From: Idiomarina fontislapidosi
Lineage (GTDB): Bacteria > Pseudomonadota > Gammaproteobacteria > Enterobacterales > Alteromonadaceae
Length of the DNA stretch: 64,000 nt
Reading direction: 5' to 3'
Assembly: GCF_003226255.1 (NCBI RefSeq)
Contig: NZ_QJST01000003.1
Span: 1 to 64,000 of the forward strand
Within the stretch, counting starts at the first letter, position 1; each line of letters opens with the position of its first letter. A model generated the notes under the pieces. That model did not search any database and was not told the origin of the DNA. It saw only the letters and a program-made list of their open reading frames with translations. This document shows positions 36,279-46,462 of this stretch, piece by piece. Made by a program: the position numbers and the translations under genes.

Positions 36279-37595
36279 ATGAGTTTATACGCGAAGCATT
36301 TAGAAACGGTAACGCAGCGCTTTGATAAAGCGTTAGAAGACAACCAGTTTGAGTCTGTTTTAGTTTATGCAGGCCAGCCGCGCGTTGCCTTTTTAGATGA
36401 CAACCCTGCCCCTTATAAAGTTAATCCCCTATTCAAGTATTGGGTGCCTGTGCTTGAAAGCCCGAAAAGCGCCGTGTTCTATAAAAAAGGCGCGGGCAAA
36501 CCAACGGTTTACTTATTTCAAGCGCGTGACTTTTGGCATTCTCAAGCCAAAATTCCCGAGGAAGATTGGCAACAGCACGTTGATTTAAAAATCATTGATA
36601 GTCTTGACGCATTGGTGGCTGATTTAGGTGATGCGTTGGAACGCACCGCCTTTATCGGCGAGGACTTTGCTGAACCGGTGAGCAGTTGGACGGTGAAGGC
36701 ACGTAATCCTCAAGGACTTATCGATCACTTGCACTTCCATCGTGCGGTAAAAACCGATTGGGAAGTTCACAACCTGCGTGAGGCGAACAAGCTAGCTGCT
36801 AAAGCACACATCGCAGCTAAAGAAGCTTTTTATGCGGGCAAAAGTGAACTGGAGATTCATGCTGACTATTTAGCAGCGATGAACTTCCGTGAGTCGCAGG
36901 TGCCGTATAACAGCATCGTCGCATTAAATGAGCATCCTGCTATCCTGCATTATGATGTCTACGATACAGAAGCACCTGCAGTGAGCCGCTCGTTCCTGAT
37001 CGATGCGGGTTCTTTGTACAAGGGTTATTGTGCGGATATCACGCGCACATACGCTAAAGAAGAGGGCTTTTATGCAGACCTCATTAAGGCCGTTGATGTA
37101 GCGCAACAAGAACTGCTGAGCGAAATCAAACCGGGTGTAAGTTACTACGATTTGCATGTGTCGATGCACCATAAAATCGCCGCTATTTTGGAACAGTTCG
37201 AGTTTATCACTATCGATGCGGCGGCGGCTTATGAGAAAGGCATCACCAGCGCCTTTATGCCACATGGCTTGGGTCACTTTATCGGTTTGCAAGTGCATGA
37301 TGTCGGTGGCTTTTTGAAGAACGACAAAGGCGACAGCTATCCACGCAATGAGCGTCATCCGTTCTTGCGTTTACTGCGTGATGTTGAAGTCGGTCAGGTG
37401 TTTACTATCGAACCCGGCTTGTACGTTGTTGACCAACTGCTAGAAGAATTTGAAGGCAGCTCGGACATTAACTGGCAACGTGTTGATGAACTGCGCCCAT
37501 ATGGCGGAGTGCGTATCGAAGACAGCATCGTAGTCGGCGAAACCGAAAACGAAAACCTAACACGTGATGCGTTTAAAGCGCTTGGCGCTGAGTAG
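36279..37595 (+). CDS. pepQ: Xaa-Pro dipeptidase
   Basis: A 438-residue M24 metallopeptidase that splits dipeptides with C-terminal proline. The metal ligands are in order: DAGSLYKGYCADITRTY (D, D), HGLGHFIGLQVHDVGG (H), EPGLYVV (E) and RIEDSIVV (E). Length matches E. coli PepQ (443). GGGAG precedes the ATG. It converges on anmK with a 2-base gap. Confidence 0.95.
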   Translation: MSLYAKHLETVTQRFDKALEDNQFESVLVYAGQPRVAFLDDNPAPYKVNPLFKYWVPVLESPKSAVFYKKGAGKPTVYLFQARDFWHSQAKIPEEDWQQHVDLKIIDSLDALVADLGDALERTAFIGEDFAEPVSSWTVKARNPQGLIDHLHFHRAVKTDWEVHNLREANKLAAKAHIAAKEAFYAGKSELEIHADYLAAMNFRESQVPYNSIVALNEHPAILHYDVYDTEAPAVSRSFLIDAGSLYKGYCADITRTYAKEEGFYADLIKAVDVAQQELLSEIKPGVSYYDLHVSMHHKIAAILEQFEFITIDAAAAYEKGITSAFMPHGLGHFIGLQVHDVGGFLKNDKGDSYPRNERHPFLRLLRDVEVGQVFTIEPGLYVVDQLLEEFEGSSDINWQRVDELRPYGGVRIEDSIVVGETENENLTRDAFKALGAE

Positions 37596-37597
37596 AA

Positions 37598-38707
37598 TTA
37601 AGCGCTAACGCGCTTACCTAAAATAGCCAGTTGACTTGCACCGGTAACGGAGGGCAGGTTAGCTGGCTTTTTATTATCAAAACACCAACCTAGCCAAGCA
37701 AAAGCCATAGCCTCGACGTGTTGTGGGTCGACACCAAACTTTGAACTATCTACCACCGGAATAGGGTCGGATAGGCAGTGCTGAATGCGCTCGAGCAAAA
37801 ACCTATTAAATGCTCCACCGCCACACACCACCAACTTAGTGGGTGTCTCGGGTAACTCGTTTAGGCTCTGCGCAACGCTTTTAGCGGTTAATTCTACCAA
37901 AGTGCGTTGAACATCGACTGGGCGATAACGTTCGCCGATAAACTGCTCCAGCCAGGTTAAATTAAAATACTCTCGGCCACTGCTTTTAGGCGGTGGATGG
38001 CTAAAGTAGGGATCGTTCAATAGTGCATTCAACAGCGCCGTATCTAATGCACCTTGCTGTGCCCATACGCCGTTGTGGTCAAATCGTTCTGACTTATGAC
38101 GCGCTATCCATTGATCGAGCAGAGTATTAGCAGGGCCTGTATCGAAACCAATCGCTTGTTTTGCAGATGAACCGAGAAAGCTAATATTAGCGATTCCACC
38201 CAAGTTCAATACGGCAATGGGGTCAGTACTGGCATTGCCAAAAATAAATTGGTGAAACGCAGGTACTAAGGGGGCACCTTGTCCACCTAATGCAAGGTCA
38301 CGTGCACGAAAGTCGAAAATAACTGGCAGCTCAGTTTTAACCGCAAGCCAATCGGCATCGTTGAGCTGAATACTGAAGCCTGTCTCGCCCTTGTTCTTTG
38401 GGGGGGCATGCCAGAGTGTTTGTCCATGGCTCGCAACGGCCTCTACCTGGCTGACTGGTATGCGGGTTTGCTTGAGCAGTTGGTGTATTGCTTGCGCGCA
38501 TAACTCAGCATATTCGCGTCCGAGCTGGTGATAGTGAGTCACCGATAAATCAGGTGTACAAGCGCGCTCGAGTTTATCTTTTAACAGCGCGGGTATAGCC
38601 ACTGAATGGGCACCCATGAAGTCAATTCGATTAGGCTCAATGTCACATAGCACCGCATCAATTGCGTCCATGCTGGTGCCAGACATCAAGCCTACATATA
38701 GACTCAT
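37598..38707 (-). CDS. anmK: Anhydro-N-acetylmuramic acid kinase
   Basis: A 369-residue kinase that converts anhydroMurNAc from murein turnover to MurNAc-6-phosphate. LMSGTSMDAIDAVLCDI is the N-terminal ATP-binding motif; ASHGQTLWH, GGIANISFL, FDTGPANTL and VCGGGAFN follow. The ATG overlaps the stop of the M23 peptidase gene in TAATG, so both wall-related genes are probably coupled. It also complements amgK and murU elsewhere in the window. Confidence 0.95.
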   Translation of the reverse strand: MSLYVGLMSGTSMDAIDAVLCDIEPNRIDFMGAHSVAIPALLKDKLERACTPDLSVTHYHQLGREYAELCAQAIHQLLKQTRIPVSQVEAVASHGQTLWHAPPKNKGETGFSIQLNDADWLAVKTELPVIFDFRARDLALGGQGAPLVPAFHQFIFGNASTDPIAVLNLGGIANISFLGSSAKQAIGFDTGPANTLLDQWIARHKSERFDHNGVWAQQGALDTALLNALLNDPYFSHPPPKSSGREYFNLTWLEQFIGERYRPVDVQRTLVELTAKSVAQSLNELPETPTKLVVCGGGAFNRFLLERIQHCLSDPIPVVDSSKFGVDPQHVEAMAFAWLGWCFDNKKPANLPSVTGASQLAILGKRVSA

Positions 38708-40023
38708 TAGCGCATAGCCAAGTAGATTCGCTTGTTGTCGTTGAGTACCGCAACCAGCTGTTGAGCGTGCGTTCTAAATGCGGGTAGCTCTGACTCTGAT
38801 AGCGATTTCGCCTTGGGTAACTCAACCGTACGCGGGTTGCGGTGCGTGCCATTGACTAAAAACTCATAGTGAAGGTGAGCACCGGTTACACGCCCCGTTG
38901 AACCTACGCGACCAATAATTTGTCCTTGTGAGACGCGGTCACCGGTTTTGACATGTTTACGGCTAAGGTGAAGGTATTTAGTCACATAACGTTCGCCATG
39001 TTGAATAAATACATAGTTGCCATTGAGCGAGTTGTAGCTTGCTTTGATGACCTTACCATCACCTGCAGACATGACGGGGGTACCCACAGCAGCAACGTAA
39101 TCGGTGCCGTTATGCGGGCGAACACGACCTGTGACAGGGTGTAGTCGACGCGGATTGAAATTTGAACTTACGTAGGTGAAATTGACAGGCGAACGTAAAA
39201 ACGTTTTACGCATGGCGCGGCCTTCAGGTGTGTAATAACGACCGTTCTCGGTATTTAAAACCGCTTGAAACACCTCACCTTCGTTGACAAACTCGGCGGC
39301 TAAAATTTTACCGTAGCCGACAAACTCACCATCAACAAACTCACGTTCAAACAGCACGCTGAATTCGTCGCCTTTACGCAGATCGAGCGCAAAGTCGATA
39401 TCCCAACCAAAGATATTGGCGACACTCATGATTTGGTTATCTGTCATGCCAGCACTCATGGCTGCATTCCAGAAGCTACTGTCGATAACCGCGTGGGCAA
39501 ACTCGGTACGGGTCTCTACTTCGCGGGTTTCAATTTCTGAGACAAAGTCGTCGTTCTGGCGCGTAATCATGAGTGTTTGAAGTCCGCTGATATGATGTAC
39601 CAGTTGCACAAGCTCATCATTGTCATCGGTTGCAATCCGTAACTCATCTCCAGGGTGCATATTGCGCAATTGCTTTGCTTCATCGCCTGAATTGGTCACG
39701 CGATAGAGTTGCTGGGCAGAGAACCCTAACGTATCGAATATTTTAGCTAAGCTGTCACCACTCTTAACAACATAGGTCTGCCAGTATAACTCAGGTTGTT
39801 GATTGTCGACCTGCTGCTCAGGCTCAAATACCAGATCGAGCTGGTAACGCTGCCCTGGCAACAGCTCTTCAGGTTTGCTGGTGTTCTTAGATGCGGTTGC
39901 CTGTTCTGTTGGCACAAAAAGCAATAGGAATAATAAAGCGCACACAGAGCTGATGAGGACTCTATGAGAACGCGGTAAATCAACAATGAATTGTTTGATT
40001 TTGTGTACTACTTGGACATTCAT
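38707..40023 (-). CDS. M23 family murein endopeptidase with LysM-like/OapA domain
   Basis: A 438-residue envelope enzyme like MepM (YebA). A membrane anchor lies at about 20-42, a LysM-like/OapA region at about 80-150 (VVKSGDSLAKIFDTLGFSAQQ), and the M23 peptidase domain at about 300-400. The zinc ligands are seen in RPHNGTDYVAAVGTPV (H, D) and HLHYEFLVNG (HxH). It should cut peptide crosslinks in peptidoglycan. ATG 40023 is preferred; GTG 40035 would add four residues. No strong ribosome site is seen for either. Confidence 0.9.
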   Translation of the reverse strand: MNVQVVHKIKQFIVDLPRSHRVLISSVCALLFLLLFVPTEQATASKNTSKPEELLPGQRYQLDLVFEPEQQVDNQQPELYWQTYVVKSGDSLAKIFDTLGFSAQQLYRVTNSGDEAKQLRNMHPGDELRIATDDNDELVQLVHHISGLQTLMITRQNDDFVSEIETREVETRTEFAHAVIDSSFWNAAMSAGMTDNQIMSVANIFGWDIDFALDLRKGDEFSVLFEREFVDGEFVGYGKILAAEFVNEGEVFQAVLNTENGRYYTPEGRAMRKTFLRSPVNFTYVSSNFNPRRLHPVTGRVRPHNGTDYVAAVGTPVMSAGDGKVIKASYNSLNGNYVFIQHGERYVTKYLHLSRKHVKTGDRVSQGQIIGRVGSTGRVTGAHLHYEFLVNGTHRNPRTVELPKAKSLSESELPAFRTHAQQLVAVLNDNKRIYLAMR

Positions 40024-40186
40024 TTGGATGCGCACTTCGTTAATTGGTTAAACATCGCTCACAGCGATTTTCTTGAGGATAATATGAAAAATTCAAGAAT
40101 ACCAGTATTAAAGAGGTTAAAACAGGGCTATAAATGGCGTAAACTAGCTCTTTTACACTTTATTCACGACGTAGGAGATTGGCTCA

Positions 40187-41389
40187 ATGACCCCTCAGGT
40201 GGCCGAAGCATTAGCAGAAATTACACGCGGTGCCGATGAAGTCCTTATCGAGAGTGAACTTGCTGAGAAACTAGAGCAGGGTAAACCTCTAATTATCAAG
40301 GCAGGTTTTGATCCGACCGCACCGGATCTACATTTAGGCCATACGGTCTTAATTAACAAACTGCGCGTATTTCAGGATTATGGTCATAAAGTAATCTTTC
40401 TTATCGGCGACTTTACGGGCATGATCGGTGATCCTACGGGTAAAAATGTAACGCGCAAACCGTTGACGCGAGAGGATGTGCTTGCCAATGCTGAAACATA
40501 TAAAGAGCAAGTGTTTAAGATCCTCGACCCTAAGAAGACCGAGATCCGTTTTAATTCAGAGTGGATGAATCACCTAGGCGCGGACGGCATGATCAAGCTT
40601 GCCGCACGTCAAACCGTAGCGCGCATGTTAGAGCGTGATGACTTTAAAAAGCGCTATCAAGCAAACCAGTCGATCGCTATTCATGAATTCCTTTACCCTC
40701 TAGTACAGGGGTGGGATTCTGTTGAACTTAAAGCGGACGTTGAAATGGGCGGTACTGACCAGCGCTTCAACTTATTGATGGGCCGAGAGCTTCAGAAAGA
40801 AGAAGGGCAGCGCCCGCAAACCGTTATCATGATGCCACTGCTCGAAGGCCTTGATGGCGTCCAGAAAATGTCAAAATCTTTGAATAACTATATCGGCATT
40901 ACCGAGCCTGCTAACGAAATGTTTGGCAAGGTGATGTCTGTATCAGACGAACTCATGTGGCGTTATTTTGAGTTATTGAGCTTCCGTCCGTTAGAAGAAA
41001 TTGAAGACTTTAAGCAACAAGTAGCAAATGGTGAAAACCCTCGAAATATTAAGGTATTGCTGGCTAAAGAAATTATCGCTCGTTTCCACGATGAAGACGC
41101 AGCAGAAAAAGCCGAGCAAGACTTTATCCAGCGGTTTCAGAAGAATGCGATCCCCGATGATATTGATGAAGTCGAGGTGACTGCCGGAGATGAGGGAATA
41201 GCTATTGGAAATGCGCTAAAAGCGGCAGGTTTAGTTTCTTCTACATCCGATGCGATGCGCATGATTAAACAATCTGCGGTAAAACGCGATGGCGAGAAAA
41301 TCACTGATACAAAAATGATCTGCACCCAAGCAGACTCAGGTGTATATCAGGTGGGTAAGCGTAAGTTCGCAAAGATTAACTTCGTTTAA
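40187..41389 (+). CDS. tyrS: Tyrosyl-tRNA synthetase
   Basis: A 400-residue class I synthetase. The HIGH-type motif HLGH is at about 49-52, the tyrosine site [16 protein letters not shown] is in the middle, KMSKS is at about 226-230, and the C-terminal ~70 residues are an S4 RNA-binding domain. It belongs to the shorter HLGH-type bacterial TyrRS group. GTAGGAG precedes the ATG. The 150-base leader region contains TATAAA (near 40130) and a hairpin ATCGCT-CAC-AGCGAT (from 40053) but no clear T-box or leader gene. Confidence 0.95.
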   Translation: MTPQVAEALAEITRGADEVLIESELAEKLEQGKPLIIKAGFDPTAPDLHLGHTVLINKLRVFQDYGHKVIFLIGDFTGMIGDPTGKNVTRKPLTREDVLANAETYKEQVFKILDPKKTEIRFNSEWMNHLGADGMIKLAARQTVARMLERDDFKKRYQANQSIAIHEFLYPLVQGWDSVELKADVEMGGTDQRFNLLMGRELQKEEGQRPQTVIMMPLLEGLDGVQKMSKSLNNYIGITEPANEMFGKVMSVSDELMWRYFELLSFRPLEEIEDFKQQVANGENPRNIKVLLAKEIIARFHDEDAAEKAEQDFIQRFQKNAIPDDIDEVEVTAGDEGIAIGNALKAAGLVSSTSDAMRMIKQSAVKRDGEKITDTKMICTQADSGVYQVGKRKFAKINFV

Positions 41390-41404
41390 CTGAGTGATAC
41401 CCAT

Positions 41405-41437
41405 AAAAAAAGGCTTGCCAATCGGCAAGCCTTTTTT
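41405..41437. terminator. Bidirectional terminator between tyrS and the chemoreceptor gene
   Basis: A 9-bp stem AGGCTTGCC (41411-41419) with GGCAAGCCT (41424-41432) and loop AATC is flanked by an A run on the left and a T run on the right. It can end both the plus-strand tyrS transcript and the minus-strand transcript that ends at 41452. Confidence 0.93.
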
Positions 41438-41451
41438 GTTTGCGACACGAA

Positions 41452-43452
41452 TTATACCGTGAAACTCTTAATTGAGTCTTGTAGTTCATCAGCCAGCTTA
41501 GCGACTTCGTTTGAGGCCTGCGCTGTTTGCTTCGAGCCTGAAGCCGTTTGCTCTGCAATCGAGACAATTGCCTCAAGACGTTCACTGATATCATTGGCGG
41601 TGCGACTTTGCTCTTGTGCTGCACTCGCAATATGATTACTACTATCGGCGGCTTGATGCACTGATTCGGTTATCGCATTCAGTGCTGATGCCGCGTCATC
41701 GGTTTGCTGGACGCTTTGTTCGGCTTGTGCACGGCCTCGCTCCATAACCTCAACCGCACGTTGTGAGTCTGTTTGGAGTGACTCAATCATGCTTTGAATC
41801 TCTTCGGTTGATTCTTGAGTACGACTCGCGAGGGTACGTACTTCATCTGCAACAACGGCAAAGCCACGACCTTGCTCGCCCGCTCGTGCTGCCTCGATGG
41901 CAGCGTTAAGCGCCAATAAATTGGTTTGGTCAGCAATGCCACGAATGACGTCTAAGATTCCACCGATGTTCCTGCTATTCTCAGACAATTGATTGATAAC
42001 CGATGACGCACCCTCGATTTCTTTGGCCAACTGCTCAATGGTGGCACGGTTCTGCTCTGAAATGCCGCGCACGCGCTTCGCTTCTTGGTCAGAATGCTGG
42101 ATTTCGGCTAATGCTTGATCGGCACCGCTGGCCATTTCGCTCGCGGTATTATTCATTTCTTGTGTTGCCGTGGCGACTTGTTCAATTTGACTGCGTTGCT
42201 GCTCAATAGCGCGTGTTGTTTGATCCGATACGCTTGAGGATTCTTCAGCCGCGGTGGCAAGTTGGGTTGCGCGATTGGCAATACCTTCAATTAACTTACG
42301 GAGGTTGTCAGTCAGTTTATTGGTATTGTCGGCTAAGGTACCAAACTCATCCTGCGACGAATAAGAAACACGTTCGGTCAAATTACCGTCAGCCATGATA
42401 TTAAGCATGTGATTAACTTTGCGCAGTGGGTTACTGATACTGCGGACAGTTATCCACGAAATGACGATAGCCAAAACGATCGAAATTAAGGTTAAAACGC
42501 TATTAATCCAACTGGATGTTGATATTGATGACTCAACGTGGCTGCGCGTTTCATCAGCTATATTGCGAACCCCAGACTGTAGTTCGTTGGCAAGCCCGAT
42601 TAGGCCATCTAGTTTCTGTTTTGACTCTGCCAATGTGCGCTCTTCATCAGCACGTGTTTCAAGACGGCTAACAATATTGTCCGGATATGAATTAGCGCCT
42701 TGTAATTTGTCGAGCGCGTTGCGGATAAGCGTAAGCCCATCATTGACCAACTGCTCGGTGTCACTGGTCACTGCAGACTCTAAACTTTCCAAGCGAGGGC
42801 GCAGCGAATCAATACTAATGTTAATTTCACTCTGAATAACTTTAGCGCGGTCAATAGTCACCGCGTTACTCAGGTCATACATAAGTGTTACTAGTGACGA
42901 CAGGGAAGATTCAATGGACCGCGCTAGCTGTTTAACGTCAGCAACCTCAGACATATCAGAGGTATCGAGCATCATGATCGAAGCATCGTCTATGTTAAAT
43001 GCGATCTCATCTAATTGGTCACGGGTTGTTTGCCCGAGCTCAAGGTATTTTCGCTGCTGGGCAAAAAGAGTGTCAATCGAGTCAACATATTGACCAGCAT
43101 CGGTTTCTAGTTTTTGGACAAGCTTCGAATAGCCTTCCCCACGGATCAGAGTCATTGTCTTATCGAGTGAATCGGAAAACTGCTGACGTGTATTATCAAA
43201 GCCTTTTTGATGTTTGTTTAACTGGTCGAGCGTCTCGTCGTAGTAGGTCTCACTTTGCAATGCGCCCAACTGTAATACGTCGACTTTAAGCCCTGCTACA
43301 CTCTCGAGTGCGGGCACCGCTTTATCGTTCAAGCGCTCGACAGATGTACCAATGCTGTTGATATTAAATAACGAGCTTAAGCTGATAATCAGTAAAAGCA
43401 GGGTTATAAGCGCGAAGCCACCAATAACTCGCATTGCAACAGTAATTTTCAT
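41452..43452 (-). CDS. Methyl-accepting chemotaxis protein
   Basis: A 666-residue transmembrane chemoreceptor: TM1 about 8-28, a long helical periplasmic sensor about 30-315, TM2 about 316-337, HAMP about 338-392 and the signalling domain to the C-terminus. The hairpin tip is intact (DQTNLLALNAAIEAARAGEQ and GRGFAVVADEVRTLA). The large helical sensor resembles the helical bimodular class; the ligand is unknown. The gene starts 25 bases after apaH and could be read through from that operon. No che genes are nearby. Confidence 0.92.
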   Translation of the reverse strand: MKITVAMRVIGGFALITLLLLIISLSSLFNINSIGTSVERLNDKAVPALESVAGLKVDVLQLGALQSETYYDETLDQLNKHQKGFDNTRQQFSDSLDKTMTLIRGEGYSKLVQKLETDAGQYVDSIDTLFAQQRKYLELGQTTRDQLDEIAFNIDDASIMMLDTSDMSEVADVKQLARSIESSLSSLVTLMYDLSNAVTIDRAKVIQSEINISIDSLRPRLESLESAVTSDTEQLVNDGLTLIRNALDKLQGANSYPDNIVSRLETRADEERTLAESKQKLDGLIGLANELQSGVRNIADETRSHVESSISTSSWINSVLTLISIVLAIVISWITVRSISNPLRKVNHMLNIMADGNLTERVSYSSQDEFGTLADNTNKLTDNLRKLIEGIANRATQLATAAEESSSVSDQTTRAIEQQRSQIEQVATATQEMNNTASEMASGADQALAEIQHSDQEAKRVRGISEQNRATIEQLAKEIEGASSVINQLSENSRNIGGILDVIRGIADQTNLLALNAAIEAARAGEQGRGFAVVADEVRTLASRTQESTEEIQSMIESLQTDSQRAVEVMERGRAQAEQSVQQTDDAASALNAITESVHQAADSSNHIASAAQEQSRTANDISERLEAIVSIAEQTASGSKQTAQASNEVAKLADELQDSIKSFTV

Positions 43453-43477
43453 ATGACAATCCTCAGCATCGCTATAA

Positions 43478-44290
43478 CTACGATTGAGATTGGGACGGTT
43501 GTGTAAAGTATCGTTGTTTTTCTAAATGAAACAGAGTCATGTACTGACCCCAAACGCAACCGGTATCCAACCCAACATATATCGGGTTTTGAGTTTCTCC
43601 CATCAGCGCGGCCCAATGCCCGAAGACAATTCGCTCACTACTTTGAGATAATTCAAACCATGGTTTCCACTGGGCATCCGTGTCTTGATGTGGATGGTTC
43701 TTACGGCGAAATTCCAGTTCACCGGTGGCGCTACAATAGCGCATACGCGTAAACGCATTGATTATAAATCGGTATCGGTCAATTCCACTAAGACTTGAGC
43801 ACCAATTGTTGGGCTGATTAGAAAACATCTGCTTCACTAATTGGGGCATCTCACTACTGCGTAGGGCTTGCTCAACCTCTGTAGCCAATACGCGAGCTTG
43901 CTGACTTGACCAAAACGGATAAATCCCCGCATGGCTCAGTAGCGTATTGTGTTGTTCGAAATGATGCAGTAATGGTTGCTGTCGAATCCAGTCGATATAG
44001 TCTAAGCGACGATTAGATGAGACGACTGCATCAAGTTTATCTTTTGGGTTCACGTCGCGCGAGCCCATCAATACAGCTAGCAAATTTAAGTCATGGTTAC
44101 CTAAGACCGTATTCACTGCGTCGCCACTATCAATAAAAAAGTCTAAAGCAGCCTTTGAGTCTGGACCTCGTGCGACAATGTCACCGACACACCACAGCGA
44201 ATCCGTTTTGCTTGAGAAGCCAACTTGACTGAGTAGCTCCATAAGCTCGGCGTAGCAGCCTTGGATGTCCCCAACTAAGTACGTCGCCAT
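43478..44290 (-). CDS. apaH: Diadenosine tetraphosphatase
   Basis: A 270-residue symmetrical Ap4A hydrolase of the calcineurin-like phosphoesterase family, which also removes Np4 caps from RNA. Metal-binding motifs are GDIQGCY (about 7-13), GDIVARGPDS and GNHDLN, with HAGIYP later. Length is close to E. coli ApaH (280). It is the last gene of the lptD-surA-pdxA-rsmA-apaG-apaH operon, 4 bases after apaG. Confidence 0.96.
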   Translation of the reverse strand: MATYLVGDIQGCYAELMELLSQVGFSSKTDSLWCVGDIVARGPDSKAALDFFIDSGDAVNTVLGNHDLNLLAVLMGSRDVNPKDKLDAVVSSNRRLDYIDWIRQQPLLHHFEQHNTLLSHAGIYPFWSSQQARVLATEVEQALRSSEMPQLVKQMFSNQPNNWCSSLSGIDRYRFIINAFTRMRYCSATGELEFRRKNHPHQDTDAQWKPWFELSQSSERIVFGHWAALMGETQNPIYVGLDTGCVWGQYMTLFHLEKQRYFTQPSQSQS

Positions 44291-44294
44291 ATTG

Positions 44295-44672
44295 CTAATG
44301 AATAATATTCGGAATCGCTAGACGAAAAGAGGGTATCGCCACTTTAAACGGTTCGCCTTGATTCGAGTGCATTAAATAGTGACCTTCCATCATGCCTACG
44401 GGCGTAGCGATTACGGTACCACTGGTATAGGTGAACGACTCACCGGGAGCGATACAGGGTTGTTGGCCAATCACGCCTTCACCTGCGACGCGCGTTACTT
44501 TGCCCTCTGCGTCGGTAATACGCCACTCACGGCTTTTGAGCGTCACGTTGTGGGGTGCGTGATTGCTGATCGTGATGGTGTATGAAAACACGTACTGACC
44601 CTGGCGCGGGTTAGACTGTGCCGCGATATATTGGGTTGTCACGTCTATTTTAATTTGTGTTTTTACCGTCAT
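44295..44672 (-). CDS. apaG: ApaG protein (Co2+/Mg2+ efflux-associated)
   Basis: A 125-residue single-domain protein with a fibronectin III-like beta fold. Motifs [34 protein letters not shown]-type sequence and GMMEGHY are typical. It is linked by genetics to Co2+ resistance; its biochemical role is unsettled. Its ATG overlaps the rsmA stop (ATGA). Confidence 0.94.
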   Translation of the reverse strand: MTVKTQIKIDVTTQYIAAQSNPRQGQYVFSYTITISNHAPHNVTLKSREWRITDAEGKVTRVAGEGVIGQQPCIAPGESFTYTSGTVIATPVGMMEGHYLMHSNQGEPFKVAIPSFRLAIPNIIH

Positions 44673-45478
44673 AGGGACTTCTGGTTATCCGTTAGCCAAT
44701 CGGCGATTCGGCAATAATCCGCCACCGAGAGTGTCTCAGGGCGAGCACTCGGGTTAATACCCAAGGCCTCTAATTGCGTATCATCAATTAACTGTTTAAG
44801 GTTATTTTTAATTGTTTTACGTCTTTGGTTAAAAGCTGTCAAACATAACGACTGTAATTGCTGAACATCTTTTACAGGTGTAGGACTAACGGCATAGGGA
44901 CGAAGACGAACAACCGCTGACTCGACCTTGGGTGGTGGTGTAAACGCTTCAGGTGGTACCTCTAGTACCTTCTGAACTTCACAGCGTTGTTGCACACTGA
45001 CGCTGATGCGACCATAGGTTTTACTGCCTGGCTCTGCTGTTAATCTATCAACAACTTCTTTTTGAAGCATAAAGTGCATGTCTTCAACATGGTCACTGAA
45101 CTTCAGCAAATGAAAGATCAGCGGCGTCGAGATATTGTAAGGTAAGTTGCCAAACACGCGGAGCTTGTGCTCAGGTGATGCAAAGGTTTTAAAGTCGACC
45201 TTCATCGCATCTGCGCGAATCACTTCTAATTGCTTGCTCAAGAACGGATGAGACTCTAAACGATCGGCAAGATCACGATCCAGTTCTACAACGCGAAGGT
45301 GTTCACAACGATCGGCAACAGGTTCGGTCAGTGCTGCAAGCCCCGGTCCTATTTCAACTAAGTTTTCGCCTTTCTGAGGGTGGATCGCATCAACAATGGA
45401 TTCAATGACGTTTTCATCATTTAAGAAATTCTGCCCAAACCGCTTTCGTGCTCGGTGCCCTAAGTGAGTTTTGCTCAT
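44669..45478 (-). CDS. rsmA: 16S rRNA (adenine1518-N6/adenine1519-N6)-dimethyltransferase
   Basis: A 269-residue methyltransferase that dimethylates two adenines in the last helix of 16S r[12 protein letters not shown] is near the N-terminus, the SAM motif is [11 protein letters not shown] (about 42-52), and the catalytic motif is GNLPYNIS. Length is that of E. coli KsgA (273). Overlaps pdxA and apaG by 4 bases each. Confidence 0.96.
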   Translation of the reverse strand: MSKTHLGHRARKRFGQNFLNDENVIESIVDAIHPQKGENLVEIGPGLAALTEPVADRCEHLRVVELDRDLADRLESHPFLSKQLEVIRADAMKVDFKTFASPEHKLRVFGNLPYNISTPLIFHLLKFSDHVEDMHFMLQKEVVDRLTAEPGSKTYGRISVSVQQRCEVQKVLEVPPEAFTPPPKVESAVVRLRPYAVSPTPVKDVQQLQSLCLTAFNQRRKTIKNNLKQLIDDTQLEALGINPSARPETLSVADYCRIADWLTDNQKSL

Positions 45479-46461
45479 AGTCTTGAGTTGTTTACCATAT
45501 CAATGGCTGTCTGAATGGCGAGTTGACAGCTTCCTGGATTAATTTCTGGGCTACCCGCCATGTCCAAGGCGGTGCCGTGGTCTACCGATGTACGGATATA
45601 AGGCAACCCTAAAGTGATATTTACTGCTTTGCCAAAGCCTTTATATTTTAACACAGGCAACCCTTGATCGTGATACATCGCCACGACTGCAGAGGCCGAC
45701 GCCAAATACTTTGGTTGGAATAGCGTGTCCGCTGGATAGGGTCCCGAAACGTGCATGCCGCCTCGTTGCAGCTTTCGTATGACAGGCGAAATAATCGCCT
45801 CATCTTCGTGCCCGAGGTGACCCCCTTCGCCTGCGTGGGGGTTTAGCCCACAGACGAGAATATTCGGTTCATCCTCACCAAACTTTTGTTTTAAATCATC
45901 ATGCAAAATAGTGATGATTTTTTCTACGCGCTCGGCAGTAATAGCTTTTGCAACGTAGGCAAGCGGAATGTGAGTGGTTACTAACGCAACGCGTAAGCCC
46001 TCTGTTGCGAGCATCATTACAACATCAGACCGATCCGCTTTGTTAGCAAAAAATTCGGTATGACCAGAAAATGCGACGCCAGCTTCGTTGATAATACCTT
46101 TATGAACGGGTCCTGTGACAATGGCATCAAATTCACCCGTTAAATTACCATCCGATGCAACAGACAAGGTTTCCACAACGTATTGGCCATTAGCGACATT
46201 CAGCTCACCCGCTACAGCCGGCGCTGAAAGGGGAATATGCTTTATAAAAAGTTGTCCCGGAAGCATCGGGTTTTTCGGACGGGTGCCATCGTAAGGAATT
46301 AAGGTCAGTGGTAAACCCAGTTCCATAGCGCGTTGTGTTAATAACTCACTGTCAGCTATGGCTACGATGTCTGCATTCCAATCCTGTTGTGCCATCATGA
46401 CGGCGAGGTCAGGACCGACCCCGGCGGGTTCGCCGGGGGTAAACGCGAGCAGTGGACGCAT
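45475..46461 (-). CDS. pdxA: 4-hydroxythreonine-4-phosphate dehydrogenase
   Basis: A 328-residue NAD-dependent enzyme of pyridoxal phosphate synthesis. [12 protein letters not shown] is at the N-terminus, [13 protein letters not shown] in the middle, the metal ligands appear in [20 protein letters not shown] and [11 protein letters not shown]. Length equals that of E. coli PdxA (329). It starts 1 base after surA and overlaps rsmA. Confidence 0.96.
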   Translation of the reverse strand: MRPLLAFTPGEPAGVGPDLAVMMAQQDWNADIVAIADSELLTQRAMELGLPLTLIPYDGTRPKNPMLPGQLFIKHIPLSAPAVAGELNVANGQYVVETLSVASDGNLTGEFDAIVTGPVHKGIINEAGVAFSGHTEFFANKADRSDVVMMLATEGLRVALVTTHIPLAYVAKAITAERVEKIITILHDDLKQKFGEDEPNILVCGLNPHAGEGGHLGHEDEAIISPVIRKLQRGGMHVSGPYPADTLFQPKYLASASAVVAMYHDQGLPVLKYKGFGKAVNITLGLPYIRTSVDHGTALDMAGSPEINPGSCQLAIQTAIDMVNNSRL

Positions 46462-46462
46462 A

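Noticed and set aside
36924-37358. 144-codon open frame antisense to pepQ
   Set aside because: The plus strand encodes the conserved metal-binding core of PepQ across the same bases; no ribosome site on the minus strand.
40050-40075. Hairpin ATCGCT-CAC-AGCGAT with following T as a terminator
   Set aside because: It sits between divergent genes, where nothing upstream needs terminating; the 6-bp stem and mixed T tract are weak.
39991-40239. A plus-strand open frame before tyrS, possibly a leader peptide
   Set aside because: It begins inside the divergent M23 peptidase gene, runs into tyrS in another frame, and has no ribosome site or composition of a regulatory leader.
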